Assembly (NCBI GenBank): GCA_016124635.1
Contig: WGNJ01000011.1
Span: forward strand, 152,235-216,234
Length of the DNA stretch: 64,000 bases
From: Alphaproteobacteria bacterium
GTDB taxonomy: Bacteria > Pseudomonadota > Alphaproteobacteria > Micropepsales > Micropepsaceae
Direction: 5' to 3'
The first letter of the stretch is position 1. Each line of letters opens with the position of its first letter. Shown here piece by piece: positions 44,781 to 54,250 of this stretch. The position numbers and the translations under genes are program-made. Below the pieces are notes generated by a model, which saw only the letters and a list, made by a program, of their open reading frames with translations, was not told where the DNA came from and did no database searches.

Positions 44781-45149
44781 ATGATCAAGCTGACATTCTG
44801 CCTCGTGCGCCATCCTTCTCTGAGCCGCACCGAATTTCAATCATACTGGTTCAACAGGCACGCGCCGCTCGTCAAAAGCCATGCAAAGGCGCTCGGCATT
44901 CGGCGGTACGTCCAACTTCACAGCGCCGATCCAGCTCTCAGTGTTGATCTTCGCCAAGCGCGAGGCGGGCCGGAGCAATATGACGGCATCGCTCAGCTCT
45001 GGTGGGAGAACTTCGAAGATTTGTCGGAGCATCTCGCGCGTCCGGAAGCGGTCGAAGCCGGCCGCGCGCTCGTCGAAGACGAACGCAAGTTCATAGACCT
45101 GCCGCGCTCCCCGCTCTGGTGGGGCGAAGAGAAGGTAATCTTCGGCTGA
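44781..45149 (+). CDS. EthD-domain protein
   Basis: A 122-residue dimeric alpha+beta-barrel protein. IKLTFCLVRHPSLSRTEFQSYWFNRHAPLVK is the EthD signature (the Trp-x-x-x-His-Ala pattern), and YDGIAQLWWENFEDL continues it. Family members bind or process diverse small molecules, and none of their residues point to a specific substrate here. It follows xth by 39 bases and converges on ilvD with 12 bases between stops. Confidence 0.88.
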   Translation: MIKLTFCLVRHPSLSRTEFQSYWFNRHAPLVKSHAKALGIRRYVQLHSADPALSVDLRQARGGPEQYDGIAQLWWENFEDLSEHLARPEAVEAGRALVEDERKFIDLPRSPLWWGEEKVIFG

Positions 45150-45161
45150 CGTGATTAGCGC

Positions 45162-46880
45162 TCAGATATCCGCGTACATGTGCCCTTCGGCCTTCGCACC
45201 CGGATGGGTCACCGCGCCGTTGCGTGCCGGCCCCACATTCTGCGCATATCGATAGAGCACGCCCGACGAATAGATCGTCTTCGGCGGCGTCCACGCTGCC
45301 TTTCGCTTCGCCAACTCCTCGGCGGAAACCTCGACGTCCATCGTCCCCTTCTCCGCGTCGATCGTAACGATGTCGCCGTCTTTCAAAAGACCGATCGGCC
45401 CGCCGACCGCAGCCTCGGGTCCGACATGGCCCACGCACAGACCGCGCGTGCCGCCGGAGAATCGGCCGTCCGTGATCAGCGCATAATGTTCGCTCTCACC
45501 TTGGCCGTAGAGCGCGGCAGTCGTGGACAGCATCTCGCGCATGCCAGGGCCGCCCTTCGGACCTTCGTAGCGGATGACGATGACATCGCCGCGCTTGAGC
45601 TTACGATCTTGAACGGCAGCAAAAGCATCCTCTTCGCAATCGAAACACCGCGCGGGTCCGCGATGTTTCAGGTGCTGTAGACCGGCGACTTTGACGATCG
45701 CACCTTCCGGCGCGAGGCTACCTTTCAGCCCGACGACGCCGCCCGTCGGCGAGAGCGGATTTGAGGAGGGCCGCATCACCTGCTGATTTGCGTTGAACTT
45801 CACATCGCGAAGATTTTCGGCCAGCGTCTTTCCGGTGACCGTCATGCAGTCGCCATGCAAATGACCGCCGTCGAGCAGGGTCCGGAGCAGCATCGGCATA
45901 CCGCCCGCCTCGTACATATCCTTCGCCACGAACCTGCCGCCCGGCTTCAAATCGGCAAGATACGGTGTGCGCTTGAAGATTTCGGCGACGGCGAAAAGGT
46001 CGAAGTCGATGCCAGCCTCGTGCGCAATCGCGGGTAGATGCAGCGCACCGTTCGTCGAACCGCCGGTCGCCGCGACCACGGTCGCCGCGTTCTCGAGCGC
46101 TTTGCGCGTGACGATGTCGCGCGGGCGAATATTGCGCGCGATCAAATCCATCACTTGCTTGCCGCTCGCTTCGCCATACGCATCGCGCGACTCGTAGACT
46201 GCCGGCGGTCCCGCCGAATAGGGCATCGCCAAGCCCAATGCTTCCGACACGCACGCCATCGTGTTCGCTGTGAACTGGCCGCCGCATGCGCCGGCGCCGG
46301 GACATGCGTGGCACTCGAGGTCGTGCAAATCTTCGTCGGACATCGCTCCAGCCGCGTGCGCGCCGACGCCCTCGAAGATGTCGACGACCGTCACGTCCTT
46401 GCCCTTGAACTTGCCGGGCAAGATAGAGCCGCCATACATGAAAACGCTGGGCACATTGAGCCGCAGCATCGCCATCATCATTCCAGGCAACGACTTATCG
46501 CAGCCGGCAAGCCCCACGATCGCGTCGTAGCAGTGACCGCGCACGGTAAGCTCGACCGAATCCGCAATCACCTCGCGGCTGACGAGCGAGGACTTCATGC
46601 CCTGATGTCCCATCGCGATGCCGTCGGTCACCGTGATCGTACAGAACTCGCGCGGCGTGCCGCCTGCTTCACGCACACCTGCCTTCACAGCTTGCGCCTG
46701 GCGCATCAGTGCGATGTTGCACGGCGCCGCCTCGTTCCAGCACGACACCACGCCGACGAAAGGTTTCGCGATGTCCTCCGCCGTAAGCCCCATAGCGTAG
46801 TAGTACGAGCGGTGCGGTGCCCGTGCCGGCCCCTCCGTGACGTGACGCGACGGTAGCCGGGACTTGTCGAATGTGGTCAT
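45162..46880 (-). CDS. ilvD: Dihydroxy-acid dehydratase
   Basis: A 572-residue Fe-S enzyme of valine, leucine and isoleucine synthesis. The cluster cysteines are in [22 protein letters not shown] and [19 protein letters not shown]; the substrate/metal segment [11 protein letters not shown] and the C-terminal [14 protein letters not shown] are also present. The ATG at 46880 gives the family N-terminus; the frame is open to 46967. It is divergent from a methyltransferase gene, 51 bases away. Overall it resembles the sugar-acid-tolerant short IlvD/Edd group as well as IlvD; IlvD is favoured by the [11 protein letters not shown] and GRFSGGTRG patterns. Confidence 0.92.
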   Translation of the reverse strand: MTTFDKSRLPSRHVTEGPARAPHRSYYYAMGLTAEDIAKPFVGVVSCWNEAAPCNIALMRQAQAVKAGVREAGGTPREFCTITVTDGIAMGHQGMKSSLVSREVIADSVELTVRGHCYDAIVGLAGCDKSLPGMMMAMLRLNVPSVFMYGGSILPGKFKGKDVTVVDIFEGVGAHAAGAMSDEDLHDLECHACPGAGACGGQFTANTMACVSEALGLAMPYSAGPPAVYESRDAYGEASGKQVMDLIARNIRPRDIVTRKALENAATVVAATGGSTNGALHLPAIAHEAGIDFDLFAVAEIFKRTPYLADLKPGGRFVAKDMYEAGGMPMLLRTLLDGGHLHGDCMTVTGKTLAENLRDVKFNANQQVMRPSSNPLSPTGGVVGLKGSLAPEGAIVKVAGLQHLKHRGPARCFDCEEDAFAAVQDRKLKRGDVIVIRYEGPKGGPGMREMLSTTAALYGQGESEHYALITDGRFSGGTRGLCVGHVGPEAAVGGPIGLLKDGDIVTIDAEKGTMDVEVSAEELAKRKAAWTPPKTIYSSGVLYRYAQNVGPARNGAVTHPGAKAEGHMYADI

Positions 46881-46931
46881 CTGCGTTCTCGAGTTGCGTG
46901 ATCCATGAAAACCTAGACGACCGGAGCTTGC

Positions 46932-47576
46932 ATGGAAAGCGACCGCCGCGATTGGCTCGAATGGCACAAGCCATACGACGATCCCAATTCGTCGTTATCT
47001 CGGCGCTTGGCGATCGTGCGGCGGGAACTTGCCTCCGCACTCGATGCCCATGGCCCTAAGCCGCTCAGGCTCGTCAGCATGTGCGCGGGTCAAGGCCGCG
47101 ACGTCGTTCCCGTGCTGGCAGCTCACCACATGCGCTCTCAAACGACGGCGACCCTCGTCGAACTCGACAAGCGCAACACCAACATCGCCAAAAGCGACGC
47201 CAAGGCACGCGGCCTGACGAACGTACGCGTGGTGGAAGGCGATGCCGCACTCACCGACAGTTACGCCGGTTCGGTTCCCGCCGACATTGTTTTGGCCTGC
47301 GGCATCTTCGGCAACATTGTCGACGACGACATCCGGCGCACGATCGAAACTCTGCCAACTCTATGCGCGCGAGGCGCGACGGTGATCTGGACGCGCGGAC
47401 GCGAGCAGCACCGCGATCTATCTCAAGATATCCGCAAATGGTTCGGCTCTACCGGATTCCGCGAAGTCGCATTTCACGCGCCCGAAGACGCGCGCTTTCG
47501 TGTCGGCGTCTCGCGCCTCGCGATACCGCCAAAGCCGTTCGCGCGCGGCATTCGGATGTTTCGCTTCGTGCGATAG
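46932..47576 (+). CDS. Class I SAM-dependent methyltransferase
   Basis: A 214-residue methyltransferase. The SAM-binding region is [21 protein letters not shown], followed by [15 protein letters not shown] and [12 protein letters not shown], then [17 protein letters not shown]. The N-terminal W.EWH..Y.DP.S.L..RL pattern marks a conserved family whose substrate is unknown. It is divergent from ilvD and converges on the TTC38-like gene with five bases between stops. No ribosome site beyond GGAGC is visible upstream. Confidence 0.85.
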   Translation: MESDRRDWLEWHKPYDDPNSSLSRRLAIVRRELASALDAHGPKPLRLVSMCAGQGRDVVPVLAAHHMRSQTTATLVELDKRNTNIAKSDAKARGLTNVRVVEGDAALTDSYAGSVPADIVLACGIFGNIVDDDIRRTIETLPTLCARGATVIWTRGREQHRDLSQDIRKWFGSTGFREVAFHAPEDARFRVGVSRLAIPPKPFARGIRMFRFVR

Positions 47577-47581
47577 CGAGA

Positions 47582-48904
47582 CTAGCGAATGCCCGACGCA
47601 CGTTTCTGCCAAGCGAGGTTGAGCGGACTGCGCGGCTTCGCTGCAAGCCGCTCGGCAGCGAGTGCATCCGCCATCGACTTGTCGCCGGCGCGGATCGCAG
47701 CCTCGATCAGAGTCCACGACAGCACGTCGCGTTGCGCGTGACTGCCGCCGAACAGCTGTGCTTTCGTACGCAACGGCAACAAGTATTCGACCGCCTCATC
47801 GAATGCGCCACGCCCGAATGCGCGGATGCCCCTCGCAGCCGGCAATCCGATCTCGCGCGTCATCATTGCATTGGTGCCATCGCCTTCGGCGGCACCCTTC
47901 AACGCTGTGACAAGTCGAGACTGGAGGTCTTCGCGTCCGGTCGCGGCAAACGCCATCATCGCATGCATGTCGTTGAAGGCGTAGTAGCCGTCGTCGACGC
48001 GTTGAGCCCAGCCGTCGACGACAGGTGTCCAGCGATCTCCCACGTCTTTCCCGAGTGCCGTCAACCGCCACAGAAACGCCGCGCCGTCGACAAGCACCAG
48101 CGCCTGGTCGAATCCGTTTTTCCCGATCTTTTCGTCGTAGAGCTTCAGACCCGCGTCGAAGTCCTGGTCTTCGAAGTGAAAGAGTGTCCAATGCCAAACA
48201 TTGTGATAGGCAAAGAGGCTTTCGGGCTCCCAGCCTGATGCGGTTGTCGACAGCCAATCGGCGCCGGCACCGGCCCGCCCCTCCATCTCCATGACATGCG
48301 CGACCGCATGCACCGCCCAACCATCTTGCCCATTCGCAGCGACAGCCTTGCGCCCCTGCTTCTCGGCGAGCGCGTACTCGCCGGATTCTTCAAGACCGAA
48401 GGCATGCATCCCGAGCAAGAAGCCATGGCCCGGTACAGTGTCGTCCCAATGCGGCAACACGCGCGCCACGCGGTCGCGCAGCATCAGCGAGTGCCCATGA
48501 AAGAAGTCGCCGAGATGGGCGAGCTGAATGGCTAGAAGATCGCGCGGATATGCGATGGCGACCTTGCCCCACAGCTCGGTCGCGCGCTCGAAATCGCCTT
48601 CGAGCCACGCTGAGGCGGCACCAATATGGCCGCGTTCGCGATCGTTCGCCTTCGCCATCAACGGCTCGGCAGCACGTATCGCCTTGCGCAAATGCGGCTC
48701 GAACACCTTGTCGGACGCGGTAGCAAAGACGCCGGCACGAAACGCCAAACCCATCAGGAAGTCCGGATCGTTCTTCAAGGCTGCGTCTATCGTGCCCACT
48801 GGATCGCCGCGATACGCAGCAAGCTGCTCCGTCGCGCTCTCCAGCGCGCTGATCGCAGATTTGGATGTGTGCGAGTGCGGGTTGCCCCATTTGTCCTTGG
48901 TCAT
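47582..48904 (-). CDS. TTC38-like tetratricopeptide repeat protein
   Basis: A 440-residue soluble protein made of TPR-like helical hairpins. The central HAVAHVMEMEGRAGAGADWL, YHNVWHWTLFHFE and GHGFLLGMHAFGLEESG match the TTC38 family found in both bacteria and animals. No signal peptide is present. The ATG at 48904 is preferred; the frame is open to 48943 and the ribosome site is weak. The molecular role is not known; the His-rich central motifs suggest a conserved pocket. Confidence 0.85.
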   Translation of the reverse strand: MTKDKWGNPHSHTSKSAISALESATEQLAAYRGDPVGTIDAALKNDPDFLMGLAFRAGVFATASDKVFEPHLRKAIRAAEPLMAKANDRERGHIGAASAWLEGDFERATELWGKVAIAYPRDLLAIQLAHLGDFFHGHSLMLRDRVARVLPHWDDTVPGHGFLLGMHAFGLEESGEYALAEKQGRKAVAANGQDGWAVHAVAHVMEMEGRAGAGADWLSTTASGWEPESLFAYHNVWHWTLFHFEDQDFDAGLKLYDEKIGKNGFDQALVLVDGAAFLWRLTALGKDVGDRWTPVVDGWAQRVDDGYYAFNDMHAMMAFAATGREDLQSRLVTALKGAAEGDGTNAMMTREIGLPAARGIRAFGRGAFDEAVEYLLPLRTKAQLFGGSHAQRDVLSWTLIEAAIRAGDKSMADALAAERLAAKPRSPLNLAWQKRASGIR

Positions 48905-49181
48905 GGCATTCACCGAGCGATGCGCTTCACAGCCGCGATACATATCCCGTTAACCCGGCCTTCAAAACCGTTTCCTCGACAGTAACGCACCGTTCATAAC
49001 GCGTGTCCGTATTGCAACGTCGAGCGACAGTTCCGTTTGCCGGAAAGGCAGAGCTTAGAGCGATTGCGCCAAATCGGTCACGGCGCCGCAGTCGCCGCTT
49101 ACGCGCTCTTAAGGCGCGACACGCAGGGTCTCGCCCGGGGTGTGCTGCCAGTTGCAGCAATCAACATGGAGAGACCTGGGA

Positions 49182-49856
49182 ATGAAAAACGCTCTTTTGG
49201 CGTCCGCCGCATTGCTTGTCGTTGCCAGCTTGCCGGCGCAGGCAGATGGCGTTCGCAACGGCTGGTATGTCGGCGGCAGCATCGGCGCGAACTGGTTGCA
49301 AGATGTCAGCCCGCTGACTTTCTCTAGCGATCATCTGAACACCGACTTTGATACCGGCTGGGCGATGACCGCCGCTGTCGGCTATCGCTGTCTCGGCGGC
49401 TTTCGCGGCGAGCTCGAGCTTGCCTATCGTAAAAACGATGTGAATTCGATCTACGAGGCACCCAACAGCAGCTCTCCGATCCATCACACGCATGTCGGTG
49501 GCGACGCCACTCAGTTCTCGGTGATGGCCAACGCGGCCTACGATTGGCAAGTTGCGCCACGCTGGGCAGTCAGCGTCGGCGGCGGTCTCGGTATCGTCCA
49601 AGCCGACTTCGATTCCTCGGGTTCCGGCATCCGCCTCGTTCGTGATGCTGAAGACGATTGGACGTTTGCCTGGCAATTGATCGGTGGCCTCGCCTACTCG
49701 GTGACGGACAACACCGACGCCTTTGTCGAGTATCGCTACTTCGCCAACGACACTCACGACGTCGTAACCTACCCGAACGGCATCCCACTGCGCTCGAGCG
49801 TGGACCTCAACAGCAACACGGTCTCGGTCGGCTTCCGTTACGCGCTCGCGCAGTAG
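49182..49856 (+). CDS. Outer-membrane beta-barrel protein, copy 1
   Basis: A 224-residue protein with a signal peptide (MKNALLASAALLVVASLPAQA) and an eight-strand-type barrel: alternating hydrophobic strands such as GWYVGGSIGANWL, WAMTAAVGYRCL, FRGELELAYRKND, FSVMANAAYDW and a C-terminal SNTVSVGFRYALAQ. This is the Opa/OmpA-like surface antigen class common in Rhizobiales. It is followed by a strong terminator and by a paralogue about 230 bases downstream, with the same strand order. Function is likely structural or small-solute related. Confidence 0.85.
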   Translation: MKNALLASAALLVVASLPAQADGVRNGWYVGGSIGANWLQDVSPLTFSSDHLNTDFDTGWAMTAAVGYRCLGGFRGELELAYRKNDVNSIYEAPNSSSPIHHTHVGGDATQFSVMANAAYDWQVAPRWAVSVGGGLGIVQADFDSSGSGIRLVRDAEDDWTFAWQLIGGLAYSVTDNTDAFVEYRYFANDTHDVVTYPNGIPLRSSVDLNSNTVSVGFRYALAQ

Positions 49857-49878
49857 CCAACGACGAACCCGCATTGCT

Positions 49879-49914
49879 GAGGGGGCGCCGCACCAAGGCG
49901 GCGCCCCCTCTTTT
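49879..49914 (+). terminator. Intrinsic terminator after the first beta-barrel gene
   Basis: A perfect 13-bp GC-rich stem (GAGGGGGCGCCGC with GCGGCGCCCCCTC) with a six-base loop is followed by TTTTCT, 22 bases past the stop. Confidence 0.95.
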
Positions 49915-50082
49915 CTCGGGCGGGAAACCGGCAGAAATTGGCACGTTTCTCAGACCAAGCCGCCTATGAAAACCCCTAGTTGTGCCGACGCCGACACAGG
50001 CAAAGGCGCGCCCTTAAGGCATAGTTGGCGCGGGTTAGGGGAACATATCGCGCCGTTCAGGCACGGTTCTTTGGGGATTGAA

Positions 50083-50763
50083 ATGAAAAGAACGCTTCTG
50101 GCTTCGGCCGCCGCGGTCGCGGTGATCACGACGCCTGCCTTTGCTGACGGCGGCACGAGCATGCGCGACGGAGATTATTGGTACGTCGGCCTGAGTGCCG
50201 GCGCGAACGATTTACACGACATAAGCGCCTCTACGGCCTTTTCTTGGATTTACAACACTGACTTCGACACCGGCTATGCACTTTCCGCCAATGTCGGTTA
50301 TCGCTGGCCCACTGGCCTGCGCGCCGAGGTCGAATTCACCTATCGCGACAACAACGTCAGTTCATTGGTGGCAAACCCCGGCGGCCCAGCTTCCAGTCCG
50401 GATGGCGACGTCACGCAATACACGCTGATGGCAAACGTTCTTTATGACTTCCACGTGCTGGACGACGTCAACCTATCTCTCGGCGCCGGCCTCGGAGCCT
50501 CGGATGCGAGCTTCGATATCCACGGTTACGGTGTGCCCGTCATTGTTGACGCAGGCAGCAGCAACTGGTCGTTCGCTTGGCAGCTCATCGCCGGTGCCTC
50601 GTACTCGATGTCGCCCGACACCGAATTCTTCGTTGAATACAAATATATGCGCAACGACAACCTGGACGTCACCACGTTCCCGACCGGGATCCCGCTCGGC
50701 GACACCGTTGACGCACAGAATCAGACCGTATCGTTGGGTATTCGCCTGGCACTCGGCCGTTAG
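50083..50763 (+). CDS. Outer-membrane beta-barrel protein, copy 2
   Basis: A 226-residue paralogue of the preceding gene: signal peptide MKRTLLASAAAVAVITTPAFA, then matching strands (YWYVGLSAGANDL, YALSANVGYRWP, LRAEVEFTYRDNNVSSL, YTLMANVLYDF, SNWSFAWQLIAGASYSM, VSLGIRLALG). Copy 2 lacks the lone Cys of copy 1. The start at 50083 has GGGGAT 6 bases upstream; the frame is open to 49966. The stop codon overlaps that of convergent valS (TTAG). It has its own upstream region, so it is probably a separate transcript. Confidence 0.85.
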   Translation: MKRTLLASAAAVAVITTPAFADGGTSMRDGDYWYVGLSAGANDLHDISASTAFSWIYNTDFDTGYALSANVGYRWPTGLRAEVEFTYRDNNVSSLVANPGGPASSPDGDVTQYTLMANVLYDFHVLDDVNLSLGAGLGASDASFDIHGYGVPVIVDAGSSNWSFAWQLIAGASYSMSPDTEFFVEYKYMRNDNLDVTTFPTGIPLGDTVDAQNQTVSLGIRLALGR

Positions 50764-53414
50764 TCCAGACGCTTCAACGCTTCCGCAAGCTTCGAGCGCG
50801 CCGCCTCATACTCGGCGCGCTTTTCCTTTTGCTCCTCGATGACCTCTTCCGGAGCACGCGCGACAAAATCCTTGTTCGAAAGCTTTTGGTCGATCCGAGA
50901 AATTTCGCCTTCGACTTTCTGGATTTCCTTGCCGATACGGGCACGTTCCTTCGCAAGATCGATCACGCCTTCGAGCGCCAACCCCGCGGTCCCCTGCCCG
51001 ACAACGATCTGCGCCGAGCCTTTCAGGATGTCGTTAGCGACAATCGCGCTCTCGAGACGTGCCATGCGCAAGATGAGATCGTTGTGACGAGCCAGCCATT
51101 GCCCCTCGGATGCACTGGCACCCTTGAGCCGCAGCGCCAGCTTCGTTGCGGGCGGCACGTTCATTTCGGCGCGCACGGACCGTACCTCCGAAATCAGCCG
51201 CTTCACCCAGTTCATCTCGGCCGCCGCCGCGTCGTCGGGCGGCAGCGCCCCGTAGTCGGGCCAGCTCTCCGCGATCAGCAACCCTTGGCGCTTCGGTCCC
51301 TGCTCACCGGTAACCCGCCAAAGTTCCTCGCTGATGAACGGCGCAAACGGATGCAGCAGCCTCAGCGTCTCGTCCAGCACCCAAGCAGCGCTCGCGCGGG
51401 TTTCGCCCTTCTCGTCGTTGTTGTCACCCGTCAGAACAGGCTTGATGAACTCGAGATACCAATCGCAATAGACGTTCCAGATAAATTCATAGAGCGCACC
51501 GGCCGCCTCGTTGAAGCGATAAGCCTCGATCGCCGCCGTGACTTCATTGCGTGTGCGCGCCAGTTCACCGATGACCCAACGATTGACGGTCGATTTCACT
51601 TTCGAAGGATCGAAGCCCGCCGATCGAACGCATTCGTTCATTTCGCAGAAGCGTGCGGCGTTCCAAATCTTCGTGCAGAAGTTTCGGTAGATCTCGACGC
51701 GGCTGCGTCCCATGCGCAAATCCCGGCCCGCCATCGCGGCGATGGCGAGCGCAAAGCGAAGCGCATCGGCGCCGAACTCGTCGATCAGCGTCAGCGGATC
51801 GATCACGTTGCCGCGGGTCTTCGACATCTTTTGACCGCGCTCGTCGACAACGCGCGCATGGATGTAGACCGTGTGGAACGGCACCTGCTTGGTGAAATGC
51901 AGCCCCATCATCATCATCCGGGCGACCCAGAAGAAGATGATGTCGAACATCGTGACGAGCGCATCCGTGGGATAGAAGCGCTTGAGCTCTGGCGTCTCCT
52001 CCGGCCAGCCCAAGGTCGAGAACGGCCACAGCGCTGACGAGAACCAGGTATCGAGGACGTCGGGATCGCGCCTCAGCGTTACCTCGCGCCCATGCTTCGC
52101 CTTGGCTTGGGCATGCGCACCGTCTTCGGACTCGGCTACGAAGATATTGCCTTCATCGTCGTACCAGGCGGGGATCTGGTGACCCCACCACAGCTGACGC
52201 GAAACACACCACGGCCGGATGTCCTCGAGCCAACGGTAGTACTCGTCGGCAAAGCGCTCCGGCACGAATTTGGTCTTCCCGTCGCGCACGGCTTTGAGCG
52301 CAACCTCGGCCAACGGCTTCACGTTCAGATACCACTGTTCGGTCAGCATCGGCTCGAGCACGACGGTTTTGGTCTTCTCGTCGTGCGGCACGGCGTGCGT
52401 GACTTGCTCAACCTTTTCGAGCAGACCCAACGCCTCCAGATCCGCAACGATCTTCTTGCGCGCCGCAAAACGATCGAGGCCGCGATAGACCTCCGGCGCC
52501 TTCTCGTTGATCTTCCCGTCGAGCGTCAAAACATTCAGCGCTTCGAGATTGTGCCGCCGTCCGACCTCGTAGTCGTTGAAGTCGTGACCCGGCGTGATCT
52601 TCACCGCGCCCGAACCCTTCTCCGGATCGGCGTAGTCGTCCGCAACAATCGGAATCAGACGATCGGTGAGCGGTTGGCGAACCATTTTGCCGACCAGGGA
52701 TTTGTAGCGCGCATCGTCGGGATGCACGGCGACCGCAGTATCGCCCAGCATCGTCTCGGGACGCGTCGTCGCGACGGTGATCGTGTGCGACGGATCGTCG
52801 GCGAGCGGATATTTGATGTGCCAGAGATGGCCCTTGATCTCGATGTTCTCGACCTCGAGATCGCTGACCGCCGTCTGCAGGCGCGGATCCCAGTTCACGA
52901 GACGGGTATCCTTGTACATCAAGCCCTGCTGATGCAGCTCGACGAACACCTTAATGACGGCTCGGCTCAGGCCCTCGTCCATTGTGAACCGCTCGCGCGA
53001 CCAATCGCACGACGCGCCGAGCCGTCGCAGCTGGCGCGTGATCGTGCCGCCCGACTCCGCCTTCCACTCCCATACGCGGCGCAAGAACTCTTCACGGCCA
53101 AGCGCATGACGAGACGTTTGTCTCTCGGCGAGCTGGCGTTCCACCACCAGCTGCGTCGCGATACCGGCGTGATCTGTTCCGGGCTGCCAAAGGACATCCC
53201 GGCCGCGCATACGCTCGAAGCGCACGAGAATGTCTTGCAACGTATTGTTCAGCGCATGCCCGATGTGGAGAGAGCCGGTTACGTTCGGCGGGGGGATGAC
53301 GATCGTATAAGGTTTCGCGTTGGGGCGGTTGCCGGCGCGAAACGCGCCGCTCTCTTCCCATTGGCGGTAAAGCCGCTCTTCCACGTCGCGCGGACTATAA
53401 GTTTTTTCGAGCAT
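50760..53414 (-). CDS. valS: Valyl-tRNA synthetase
   Basis: An 884-residue class I aminoacyl-tRNA synthetase. HIGH is in PPNVTGSLHIGHALNNT and KMSKS reads KMSKTRGNV; the editing domain has TTRPETMLGDTAVAVHP. The C-terminal coiled coil (VIDLAKERARIGKEIQKVEGEISRIDQKL) is typical of ValS. GTDHAGIATQ and ARCVSRQLWWGHQIPAWY-like segments (here RPWCVSRQLWWGHQIPAW) fit Val specificity. popZ lies upstream with 125 bases between, the usual alphaproteobacterial arrangement. Confidence 0.97.
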   Translation of the reverse strand: MLEKTYSPRDVEERLYRQWEESGAFRAGNRPNAKPYTIVIPPPNVTGSLHIGHALNNTLQDILVRFERMRGRDVLWQPGTDHAGIATQLVVERQLAERQTSRHALGREEFLRRVWEWKAESGGTITRQLRRLGASCDWSRERFTMDEGLSRAVIKVFVELHQQGLMYKDTRLVNWDPRLQTAVSDLEVENIEIKGHLWHIKYPLADDPSHTITVATTRPETMLGDTAVAVHPDDARYKSLVGKMVRQPLTDRLIPIVADDYADPEKGSGAVKITPGHDFNDYEVGRRHNLEALNVLTLDGKINEKAPEVYRGLDRFAARKKIVADLEALGLLEKVEQVTHAVPHDEKTKTVVLEPMLTEQWYLNVKPLAEVALKAVRDGKTKFVPERFADEYYRWLEDIRPWCVSRQLWWGHQIPAWYDDEGNIFVAESEDGAHAQAKAKHGREVTLRRDPDVLDTWFSSALWPFSTLGWPEETPELKRFYPTDALVTMFDIIFFWVARMMMMGLHFTKQVPFHTVYIHARVVDERGQKMSKTRGNVIDPLTLIDEFGADALRFALAIAAMAGRDLRMGRSRVEIYRNFCTKIWNAARFCEMNECVRSAGFDPSKVKSTVNRWVIGELARTRNEVTAAIEAYRFNEAAGALYEFIWNVYCDWYLEFIKPVLTGDNNDEKGETRASAAWVLDETLRLLHPFAPFISEELWRVTGEQGPKRQGLLIAESWPDYGALPPDDAAAAEMNWVKRLISEVRSVRAEMNVPPATKLALRLKGASASEGQWLARHNDLILRMARLESAIVANDILKGSAQIVVGQGTAGLALEGVIDLAKERARIGKEIQKVEGEISRIDQKLSNKDFVARAPEEVIEEQKEKRAEYEAARSKLAEALKRLD

Positions 53415-53539
53415 CTATTTGTCCAACAAGAAAACGCTCGGTCGATCTGACGATCGGCCAAGCGCGGAGCCATCGTAAGTTCTGGAAAAGCGCAGAGCCA
53501 GAACGGCCTGCGCCTAACTCGGAGAAATGAGCCTGGGGC

Positions 53540-54130
53540 TTAACGCCGGCGGCCGGTCCGAGCTGCGCGTTCGACTTCCTGTTGTACGACGCGCTCTACG
53601 ATATCCGGCAGGTGTTCTTCGAGCCACGCTGCGAGCATCGGCTTCATCATCTGCGTGACCAGATCCTCGAGCGACACGCCGGCGCCGAGATTTACATCGC
53701 GCTCGCGCGCCAACGCGCCAAAAGCACTGGTGATTGCTGATGTCGCTTGCGTGGACAGAATGCCGCCCTCGCGGTCGTCCTTATCTACCATGTCTAGATC
53801 CGGATCGTTTTTCATGGGTCTCTCAGGAGCAGCGGCGCGACGAGAGACGCGTGGCTCCGGCGCCCGTACTGGTTCAGGTTCAGGAGCACGCGCGGCTGGC
53901 GTCGCGCGACGCCGCGACTGCGGAGGAGATTCTGCAGGCGTCTCGATTTGCCCAACCGTCCCGTCGTCATGGACGATGTTCGTCAATTCGAGAACGTCGC
54001 TCTCCTTGGCGGTCGCCGCTTGAGCCGCCGATTGCTGCTTTCCCGGCTCGCTGTCCTCAGAGATGATCCGGCGAATGGAGGCGAGAATTTCCTCCATTGA
54101 CGGTTCTTGTTGGGCCGAGGGCGTGGCCAT
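53540..54130 (-). CDS. popZ: PopZ-like polar organizing protein (DUF2497)
   Basis: A 196-residue, mostly disordered protein. The short conserved N-terminal helix QEPSMEEILASIRRIISED and the C-terminal helices (VSLEDLVTQMMKPMLAAWLEEHLPDIVERVVQQEVERAA) are the two DUF2497 signatures; the middle is Pro/Arg/Ala-rich and variable. In Caulobacter PopZ forms a pole-organising condensate that binds ParB and polarity factors. The same role is inferred here. ATG at 54130 is preferred over an upstream frame. Confidence 0.9.
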   Translation of the reverse strand: MATPSAQQEPSMEEILASIRRIISEDSEPGKQQSAAQAATAKESDVLELTNIVHDDGTVGQIETPAESPPQSRRRATPAARAPEPEPVRAPEPRVSRRAAAPERPMKNDPDLDMVDKDDREGGILSTQATSAITSAFGALARERDVNLGAGVSLEDLVTQMMKPMLAAWLEEHLPDIVERVVQQEVERAARTGRRR

Positions 54131-54250
54131 GGGTAGAACCTTCTGGTTGCTCAATCTAAGCGCGTAGAACAGCAACAAAGCTAAGCCAAGGCCGCGGCAA
54201 TTGCCAGTAGGCCCTTCAAGCTATTGATAATTTGCAAATCGGCGGTGGCG

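Noticed and set aside
45100..45160. Terminator between the EthD gene and ilvD
   Set aside because: Only a 4-bp GAAG/CTTC stem with no T-run on either strand.
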